This document shows, piece by piece, positions 1 through 6,015 of a stretch of DNA of 46,103 bases (position 1 is its first letter; each line of letters starts with the position of its first letter). The notes below the pieces were generated by a model. It had not been told where the DNA came from. It searched no databases and worked only from the letters and a program-made list of their open reading frames with translations. The stretch comes from Nostoc sp. ATCC 43529 (GTDB lineage: Bacteria; Cyanobacteriota; Cyanobacteriia; Cyanobacteriales; Nostocaceae). The translations under genes were made by a program, and so were the position numbers. Location: NCBI GenBank assembly GCA_003326205.1, contig LWTK01000032.1, forward strand, positions 186,708-232,810. The letters are read 5' to 3'.

Positions 1-146
1 CTTTTGCCCTTTGCCCCTTGTCTTTTGCCCTTTGCCCTTTGCCCTTTGCCTTTTGCCTTTTGCCCTTTGCCCCTTGTCTTTTGCCCTTTGCCCTTTGCCC
101 TTTGCCTTTTGCCTTTTGCCCTTTGCCCTTTCCCCTTTCCCCTAAT
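1..146. repeat. Degenerate 7-bp tandem array (TTTGCCC type)
   Basis: The first 146 bases are almost entirely variants of TTTGCCC / TTTTGCC / CCCTTGT in head-to-tail array. The 7-bp period matches the short tandemly repeated repetitive (STRR) sequences known from heterocystous cyanobacteria. It runs right up to the start codon at 150, so it occupies the 5' leader of the BlaI-type gene. Reading frames open through it only because a 7-bp repeat cycles through all frames; they should not be taken as N-terminal coding sequence. Confidence 0.9.
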
Positions 147-149
147 CTT

Positions 150-569
150 ATGGCACCTTTACCCGATTACCGCCCTAAACAACTATCTTTAGGTCCCTTA
201 GAAGCGGAAATTTTAAATATCATCTGGGAACTTGGTTCAGCCACAGTCAAAGATGTCCACGATCGCATTTTGGCCGATCCCAACCGCGAATTAGCTTATA
301 CTTCTGTAACCACTGTTCTGCGACGCCTCACCGACAAAGGTTGGCTGGCTTGTGATAAAAAAGGGCGGGCATTTTATTGGCGGCCGTTGCTGAGTAAACA
401 ACAATCACAGGTAATCAAAGCCCACGAACAATTACAGCGATTTCTCGCGGTGGGTAATCCTGATGTAATTGCAGCCTTCGCCGATAGTCTCGATGAAGCA
501 GCCAGCGAACAAATAGCAGCCATCGCCAAACGCATACAATCCGCACGCCAAGCCAGGGAGGAAAAATGA
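150..569 (+). CDS. BlaI/MecI/CopY-family transcriptional repressor
   Basis: A 139-residue winged-helix DNA-binding protein. Residues about 12-80 carry the family signature: LGPLEAEILNIIWELG, then a KDVHDRI segment, the recognition helix around TSVTTVLRRLTDKGWL, and the wing around CDKKGRAFYWRPL. The C-terminal half is the usual helical dimerisation segment. The ATG at 150 is preferred over upstream in-frame starts because everything before it is repeat. Its stop overlaps the ATG of the M56 peptidase (ATGA, 566-569), so the two are translationally coupled as in blaI-blaR1 and mecI-mecR1 pairs. By family precedent it is a dimeric repressor removed by proteolysis when the partner peptidase is activated; the inducing signal is not visible here. 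Confidence 0.9.
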   Translation: MAPLPDYRPKQLSLGPLEAEILNIIWELGSATVKDVHDRILADPNRELAYTSVTTVLRRLTDKGWLACDKKGRAFYWRPLLSKQQSQVIKAHEQLQRFLAVGNPDVIAAFADSLDEAASEQIAAIAKRIQSARQAREEK

Positions 570-1411
570 TGCATCTAATGATGATTTTGATTGTTTTGGC
601 AGTTGCTTGGTGGTTAAGATCCTCTTGGAAAGAACCCCAAGGCAATTGGAGTTTGCGGTGGCGGCGATCGCTATTTTTGTTTCTCTTTCCCCCCTTGTTA
701 ATTTTTATGACAGCGATCGCTGTTTTGTTCATGGGGCCTCAAGGAAAAATGGGCGGGATGTATGCAGGCTCAATCAGTTATTTTCTGGCATTAATTTATC
801 TAGCGATTTTTGCCATTTTGTGCATTAAACTTGCTTTCCAAGGTTGGCAGTCTGTAGAATCTGCTCGTAACTGTCCTAGCGTGAATTTAGGGGAAAAACG
901 AGCCAGACTACTGCAAACAGAAGCTATGTTTGCAGGACAAATTGGTTTTTGGCATCCTGAATTAGTGGTAAGCGTTGGATTACTGCAAACTCTTTCACCA
1001 AATCATCTAGAAAGCGTCTTAGCGCACGAGCAAGGACATTACCAGTACAGGGATACATTCTGGTTTTTCTGGCTGGGTTGGGTGCGTTCCTGTACTGGAT
1101 GGTTGCCCAATACAGAACCATTGTGGCAAGAACTGTTAGTTTTGCGCGAACTCCGCGCCGACAGTTATGCCGCATTGCAAGTAGACCCTCTGGTGCTAGC
1201 AGAATCACTGCTGTTAGTGGTCAGTAGTAGCCCTCTTTCATCAGAAATTTGCTGCGCTGCATTGGGTTCTCCTAGCGCAGGCGATAGATTAGAACAAAGA
1301 GTAGAAGCTTTATTAGCACCACCAGAACCAACCCCAGAAGCTCAATTGCATTCCTGGCATGGATTTATGTTAGCTTTTCTACCTTTATTGTCTGTAATAT
1401 TTCATAGTTAA
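566..1411 (+). CDS. M56 family (BlaR1-like) membrane zinc metallopeptidase
   Basis: A 281-residue membrane protein with predicted helices at about 3-19, 35-55, 68-92 and near the C-terminus (about 266-281). The zinc site HEQGH (H154, E155, H158) lies in VLAHEQGHYQYRD, and the downstream LRELRAD supplies the probable third ligand region. This is the BlaR1/MecR1 peptidase core, but the large extracellular penicillin-binding sensor of BlaR1 is absent, which is typical of the short cyanobacterial forms. It overlaps the BlaI-type repressor gene by 4 bp, so by family knowledge it is the signal-activated protease that cuts that repressor. The target regulon cannot be read from this window. Confidence 0.87.
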   Translation: MMHLMMILIVLAVAWWLRSSWKEPQGNWSLRWRRSLFLFLFPPLLIFMTAIAVLFMGPQGKMGGMYAGSISYFLALIYLAIFAILCIKLAFQGWQSVESARNCPSVNLGEKRARLLQTEAMFAGQIGFWHPELVVSVGLLQTLSPNHLESVLAHEQGHYQYRDTFWFFWLGWVRSCTGWLPNTEPLWQELLVLRELRADSYAALQVDPLVLAESLLLVVSSSPLSSEICCAALGSPSAGDRLEQRVEALLAPPEPTPEAQLHSWHGFMLAFLPLLSVIFHS

Positions 1412-1441
1412 TTTGAATTGAAAAAAGTATCAATCCACATG

Positions 1442-1468
1442 TAGAGACGTTGCAGTGCAACGTCTCTA
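1442..1468. repeat. Short palindromic element (TAGAGACGTTGCA arms)
   Basis: Perfect 13-bp inverted arms around a single G, just after the M56 gene. The outer sequence (GTAGAGACG...CGTCTCTA) resembles that of the palindrome at 8967-8994, suggesting a dispersed family. It can form a strong hairpin but lacks a following T tract on the plus strand. Confidence 0.85.
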
Positions 1469-1522
1469 TTGATTTTATTTGGAAGTTCCCTTAAAAAGGT
1501 ATTACAACACGAAATTGCGACA

Positions 1523-1690
1523 GTAAGAGCTTCTGCCTTCCCTGTAAGAGCTTCTGCCTTGAGATTTCCGTGTTTCGCGCACCCTGTAAGAGCTTCTGCC
1601 TTCCCTGTAAGAGCTTCCGCCTTCCCTGTAAGAGCTTCCGCCTTCACGTTTGCGTGTTTCGCGCACCCTGCAAGAGCTTCCGTCATGTTT
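1523..1690. repeat. 21-bp minisatellite with a higher-order pattern
   Basis: GTAAGAGCTT (last copy GCAAGAGCTT) starts at 1523, 1544, 1586, 1607, 1628 and 1670, spacings of 21, 42, 21, 21 and 42. The standard unit continues as TCTGCCTTCCCT or TCCGCCTTCCCT. The 42-bp steps contain a second unit with TTTCGCGCACCCTG. Because 21 is a multiple of 3, both strands stay open across the array (7-residue peptide repeats), which makes misleading reading frames. No start signal or flanking protein homology supports a gene. Confidence 0.85.
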
Positions 1691-1852
1691 GTAGCAATAT
1701 CAGTTCTGTCTATAGCGCAATACGGTTCACTTAAGGCCAAAACTCTTGTTTTACGAACCGCAGAGGCGCAGAGAACACAGAGAATAGACTTCTTGCAAAA
1801 GTCCTTCTTTTCCTCCTCTTCTTTGCGCCTTTGCGTGAGACAAAGAATTTTA

Positions 1853-1947
1853 CCAGGACTTACGCAAAAACCCTCTGAGAATCTTATTTCTTTGTGCCCT
1901 TTGCGTCCTTTGCGGTTCGTTTTTTCATGATTTTGCGTAAGTCCTGG
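1853..1947. mobile_element. 95-bp MITE-like element with 17-bp perfect terminal inverted repeats
   Basis: CCAGGACTTACGCAAAA at 1853-1869 is exactly inverted as TTTTGCGTAAGTCCTGG at 1931-1947. The interior is rich in TTTGCGTCCTTTGCGG-type sequence. It has no coding capacity and sits between convergent genes. It looks like a non-autonomous element or its excision-competent core. The preceding bases 1757-1850 (CCGCAGAGGCGCAGAG and following) look like another common repeat of this kind. Confidence 0.75.
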
Positions 1948-1953
1948 ACTAAA

Positions 1954-4446
1954 TTACTCTTCTTCTAACACTTGTTCTACATATTTTTGTACCAAAGGCA
2001 CTTGAAAAGCATCGCCTTCTACAGTCAAGATTTCTTTTCGCACTAATTTGCGGACAACACCTTTGTCTTGTGGTGTAGGAGTTTCCCCTTGAATTAAACG
2101 CCGGAGTAAATTACGGTCGCTCTCTGCTAAACTCCTCCATAATTCCCGAAAATACTGAACGCCTACCTCAAGCACTTGAGGAATAATCTCTTCGACATTT
2201 TGGGCAGTGGCTTTGACTGTATCTGCATTTCCCTGGTTTCTTCTAATATCGCCGTTTAGCAACTCCACTAACTCGTAACATACCAACTGAACCAGAAAAG
2301 GCTGACAGCGAGTCAGTCGGATAATTTCATTTACAGCAGTTAGTTCATATATATTGGTGAAATTTTCCACTGGATTTGAAATCAAATCGCGGGCTTCTGA
2401 TTCTTGCAGGTAAGTCATTCGCAAAGCACGGGTGTTAATTAAATAGTCACTCCAGTAATCTTCAAGTTCAGATAACTCGCGCGAACCGCTAAAAAGTAAA
2501 ATCCATTTTTGGTGGTGTTGCAGCAGGTTACGAATAAAGTTGAGTGGCGCACGGCTGTTTGTTGCTTTCACGACTTCATCCAAGCGTTCGTATTCATCCA
2601 AACACAAAAGAAATCGCTGACCGCGGTTGCTGCGTTCTATTTCTGTTAACCAACTTTGCAGCGCCGGAAATGGATCTTCAGCTAGTTTCTTGGCATCTGG
2701 ATAAGGCAAGAATACTTTGCGGGGTAATCGCCGTGCAGCTTCGATAATTTGGTCAGCTAAATTTTCAGCCAATCCTTTTAACGTTGTCGCTGATGCCGCA
2801 CCCTGTAAATCTACCAGCAAAGGTACAATATCTGAGCCAATTCTATAAGGTAGATATTTCAACGCTGAGGTTTTCCCAGTCCTGCGCCCACCATAAAGTA
2901 ATAATACTGGTGGTTGCTCAGAAAGCGCCAAAGTTTCAATTTCTCGAAATATGTCAATTCGCCCTTTGAAACGATTCTTTGCTGTTTCGGGGTCTAGGGA
3001 ATTACCAGCAATATAAACTTGGCGAATTTCTGTTGATTGCTGTGCCTGTTCTTCTAAAGTGCGCTGTGCTGTCTCTAGTATAGTCAGCCAGCTTTGTGCA
3101 GCGTTGCCAAAAGACACAGCAGTGCGAACATTTTTTGTCAAAGCTAGACTTTGCCCCAGTTGGCGTAATGCCTTGATGGGAATGTTCAGTAACTCATATT
3201 TACGATAAGGAGAAGTTGCTTCCTCTGAAGCTCGTACATTCTGACTAATATCCAAAAATTGGGGCAGTACAGTGCCAAGTTCCTTTGGTGGTGGTGAGGG
3301 AATCCAGGCTAGTTGGTTGGCAATCTCCACAATATCGCTCAACCTTTGACAACGATTGAGAATATCTACAGCAATACCAGAAATTGCCTGTGCTGCAACT
3401 TTTTGCTGATTGGTGGATGTAATTAGATAATTAATAGTCTCACGGGCAGCAGATGGGTTGTTTCGATAAGCCTCTACAATCATCACATCCATCAAAGGCA
3501 AGGGCAAAATGATCATTTTATCAAAGCGAGGGGGCAAATATCGCAAACAATTTACCCACTTTCCATTGGGAAACAAAAAGAACAAGGTGAGTATCCAGAG
3601 TATTTCTGGCAGCCAGAAGTAAACCCGCAACACACCTAAAATCCACGCCCCGCCGAACGCCACGCCGAACGTCCTGCCTAACGTCAGTCCGTACACTACG
3701 CCGAACGCCACACCGAACGCCCCACTTAGCGCCACGCTGAACGCCCCGCTTAACACCACGCCGAACGCCCCGCTTAACGCCACGCTTACCGCCCCGCTTA
3801 ACGCCCCGCCTAACGCCCCGCCTAACGCCCCGCCGAAAGTCTCGCCTACTGCCCCGCTTACCGCCACGTCTACCACCACGCGGAACACCACGTCTACCGC
3901 CACGCCGAACGCTACGCCGAACGCCCCGCCGAACGCCACGCCGAACGCCACGCTTACCGCCATGCGTAACGCCACGCCGAACGCCACGACGAAGACCACG
4001 CTTGCCACATCTGATAAAAATTGAGATGCCAAAAACATGGTAAGAACAGCAACAAGGAAAATAACTAGCCTATTTTTATTACCGCCACGGTCAACAACCC
4101 TTCCTATAAACCAGCCCACCAAAAAAATATAACTAACTAACCAGTTAAATAATCGGTTAAATGAGTTACCGCCAATCAGAAGATAAACTACTGATGCCAC
4201 CAGCAATACATTAATCATTGGAACTACAGCAGTTAGCCAGCAAACCTGCCCAGCATAGCGACGCAGGTGAGGGTTAGTAAGAAACTCAGCCCGTCTATCA
4301 AAGGGGTTATCTCTCGGCTTCAATTGTGGACGAATATCGCGCAGCCAACGTTCAAAAGTAAAAGGCTTGAAGTAAGCCCAATACAACAGCCGCACGCATT
4401 CAGCCACATAATTCCAAAAGCCTGATGTTGGAGACGTGTTACTCAT
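1954..4446 (-). CDS. Membrane-linked P-loop ATPase with a 4-residue glycine-zipper tract
   Basis: An 830-residue protein in three parts. Residues about 68-150 hold three predicted membrane helices. Residues 155-268 are a strict tetrad repeat (AFGV, AFGG, ALSG, AFSV and similar) with a small residue at every fourth position from G157 to G265; interruptions are R161, D185, R189 and D193. Another hydrophobic stretch follows (269-292). From about 490 there is an AAA_16/STAND-like ATPase: Walker A GGRRTGKTS (519-527), Walker B FLLCLDEYE (612-620), a sensor-like FSGSRE, and a C-terminal winged-helix-like segment (about 765-830). Only 2 bp separate it from the upstream ATPase gene, so the two form one operon. 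Function is unknown; a nucleotide-controlled membrane effector is an inference. It could also be a housekeeping membrane chaperone. Confidence 0.8.
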   Translation of the reverse strand: MSNTSPTSGFWNYVAECVRLLYWAYFKPFTFERWLRDIRPQLKPRDNPFDRRAEFLTNPHLRRYAGQVCWLTAVVPMINVLLVASVVYLLIGGNSFNRLFNWLVSYIFLVGWFIGRVVDRGGNKNRLVIFLVAVLTMFLASQFLSDVASVVFVVAFGVALRMAVSVAFGVAFGGAFGVAFGVAVDVVFRVVVDVAVSGAVGETFGGALGGALGGALSGAVSVALSGAFGVVLSGAFSVALSGAFGVAFGVVYGLTLGRTFGVAFGGAWILGVLRVYFWLPEILWILTLFFLFPNGKWVNCLRYLPPRFDKMIILPLPLMDVMIVEAYRNNPSAARETINYLITSTNQQKVAAQAISGIAVDILNRCQRLSDIVEIANQLAWIPSPPPKELGTVLPQFLDISQNVRASEEATSPYRKYELLNIPIKALRQLGQSLALTKNVRTAVSFGNAAQSWLTILETAQRTLEEQAQQSTEIRQVYIAGNSLDPETAKNRFKGRIDIFREIETLALSEQPPVLLLYGGRRTGKTSALKYLPYRIGSDIVPLLVDLQGAASATTLKGLAENLADQIIEAARRLPRKVFLPYPDAKKLAEDPFPALQSWLTEIERSNRGQRFLLCLDEYERLDEVVKATNSRAPLNFIRNLLQHHQKWILLFSGSRELSELEDYWSDYLINTRALRMTYLQESEARDLISNPVENFTNIYELTAVNEIIRLTRCQPFLVQLVCYELVELLNGDIRRNQGNADTVKATAQNVEEIIPQVLEVGVQYFRELWRSLAESDRNLLRRLIQGETPTPQDKGVVRKLVRKEILTVEGDAFQVPLVQKYVEQVLEEE
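3643..3990 (-). repeat. 12-bp degenerate tandem repeat encoding tetrapeptides
   Basis: The plus strand shows runs of CACGCCGAACGC-like units with substitutions but almost no indels. On the coding strand they give about 28 four-residue units of the form A-[FLV]-[GS]-[VG]. This region lies inside the 830-residue ATPase gene (residues about 153-268) and is visibly more GC-rich than its surroundings. Confidence 0.85.
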
Positions 4447-4448
4447 GG

Positions 4449-5510
4449 CTACTCTATTCCAAGCTTGTCACGCACAAAATCCCAAACTTCATTCCAGTGC
4501 AGCACACCCACCAAAACCAAAACTGGTAAAAGCAGAATCACTAACCCAATAATCCAGTTGCTAATATCATCTACAGTTCCACCGATAAATTTGGGTATCT
4601 TACCTAGACGCACTGGCAAATCCCAAAATAACCAACGCAGCCATAATTGCCATCGCTGCCCCTTTGTTGCCGATTTAGCTTTAGTCAGCTGTTGTTTAAA
4701 CTGCTGTTTCGCCCACTTGATTGGCTTGCCTTGTTGACGTGCTTCCCACAAATAGTAACCAGCCAATTGCAACTTGTAAGGATGACGATCGCCCCATTGC
4801 TGCACACAATTCTGTTCGTCTACACTCAAAGCAGCACCATTAATAGAGCGACTTGGTAAGCGCGACAGTTCAATAGCCTCATCTGTAGTTAGTTCTTGCA
4901 AATAAATAGTGTGACCGAGATTGAAAAAACTAGAGCCGAAGTGATGCTCGTTAGCATAAACATCCAATTGTTTACGGGAAGCCACCACTAACATCAAGGC
5001 ATTGCTATCCATGAGCGATCGCAAATTATCATAAAATCCATTATCGAATTTATCGGGATATCTCAAAAGGCTTTCAAAATCATCCAGACACAACACGGGT
5101 AGCTTTCCTTGCTGTTTCCATTCCTTAACCGCATCTGAAAAAGCCTGACGATTCAGCGGTTTACTCTTCCAAGGATTTTGCAAATGGCGTTGTTGCCATC
5201 CCTGAACGTGATTCAGTAAACCTTCTGCTACAGCCTCATAAAAACCCGTTTCAGTTTGGCAATCTACACCCCGTAACGCTAAGTAAATTACCACATAACG
5301 GTTAGTGTTTTGTAATACTCGCTGCTCCCAAGTGCGAAGGAAATAATACAGCAGTGAAGATTTACCAATGTGCTTGTCACCAACTATATTGATGCTTGTA
5401 GGCTGGTCGCCCTTCATCCGAGAAGCGATCGCATTTAGTTCATCTTTACGCCCCACAAACAGCCTCGGATCTTCAATCATCCCCGCAGCCAAAAAAGGGT
5501 TATCAGCCAT
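4449..5510 (-). CDS. AAA_16-type ATPase with a C-terminal membrane anchor
   Basis: A 353-residue P-loop ATPase. The N-terminal FVGRKDELNAI motif is typical of AAA_16/ORC-like ATPases. Walker A is GDKHIGKSS (44-52), Walker B is LPVLCLDDFE (137-146), and VVASRKQL (175-182) is a sensor-1-like strand. One hydrophobic helix near the C-terminus (about 317-337) would anchor it with the ATPase in the cytoplasm. It is the first gene of the operon with the 830-residue ATPase, which starts 2 bp after its stop. The pairing of two related ATPases, both membrane-linked, suggests a hetero-oligomer. I do not recognise a characterised orthologue. Confidence 0.82.
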   Translation of the reverse strand: MADNPFLAAGMIEDPRLFVGRKDELNAIASRMKGDQPTSINIVGDKHIGKSSLLYYFLRTWEQRVLQNTNRYVVIYLALRGVDCQTETGFYEAVAEGLLNHVQGWQQRHLQNPWKSKPLNRQAFSDAVKEWKQQGKLPVLCLDDFESLLRYPDKFDNGFYDNLRSLMDSNALMLVVASRKQLDVYANEHHFGSSFFNLGHTIYLQELTTDEAIELSRLPSRSINGAALSVDEQNCVQQWGDRHPYKLQLAGYYLWEARQQGKPIKWAKQQFKQQLTKAKSATKGQRWQLWLRWLFWDLPVRLGKIPKFIGGTVDDISNWIIGLVILLLPVLVLVGVLHWNEVWDFVRDKLGIE

Positions 5511-6015
5511 TATTTGTAAATTTTAATTACATAAATTTATCGATTAATGCTTACGATAATAAAACAAAAATCTGCCAGAGCAATTTATCTCTTGATTTCT
5601 TAAAAATAAATTATTCAATCTTGTGGGGTGGGCGTCTCGCCCGCCCTTGTTTATGGGCGGGCGGGACGCCCACCCCACAATAAATTGTTGGATATTTTTT
5701 ATTTGAAAGTCTTTTATTGAATAGATATTAGCTATGCAATTATAGTTTTGAAAAATAGAAATTATATACAAGAGAAATTGCGATCGCTTGCCATAATTTG
5801 CTCTAGCGATCGCGCTAGTGACAATGCTTGAAGCGAATGCAAATCAAGATGGTAGATTTTCGTACAACTTGGGTAACCTAACAGCAGGCATCGCCTAAGT
5901 GCATTAGAGTTTTTATTCTTCTTTATAAGTGCTTTTTAAATTTTGCCCAGATACAGAGTGCCTTGTCGCAGACATCGCACTCATTCAATTAACATCAGGA
6001 GCTAGCAAAGCATAA
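5511..6015. other. Intergenic region between divergent genes
   Basis: No convincing gene. It holds the 60-bp inverted repeat at 5621-5680 and two HIP1-type GCGATCGC sites near 5780-5815. Promoters for the minus-strand ATPase operon and the plus-strand secreted-protein gene must lie here, but no clear -10/-35 pair could be assigned. An AGGAG at 5997-6001 is the likely ribosome binding site for the gene starting at 6016. Confidence 0.6.
5621..5680. repeat. 60-bp inverted repeat (26-bp arms, 8-bp loop)
   Basis: The arms 5621-5646 and 5655-5680 are inverted copies with one mismatch (GGGCGTCTCG against CGGGACGCCC) around TTGTTTAT. They begin TTGTGGGGTGGGCGTC. It is a GC-rich hairpin of the REP/MITE kind in an AT-rich leader, most likely a dispersed repeat. 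Confidence 0.85.

Noticed and set aside
1523..1690. Possible CRISPR array
   Set aside because: Units are directly adjacent 21-mers without unique spacers of constant length, and no cas gene is near.
1408..1930. Overlapping open frames on both strands across the 21-bp repeat
   Set aside because: They are open only because the repeat period is a multiple of three. There is no ribosome site and no recognisable protein; adjacent sequence is dispersed repeat.
5544..5771. 75-codon minus-strand frame across the 60-bp inverted repeat
   Set aside because: A third of it is encoded by the repeat itself, and the rest is low-complexity AT-rich sequence.
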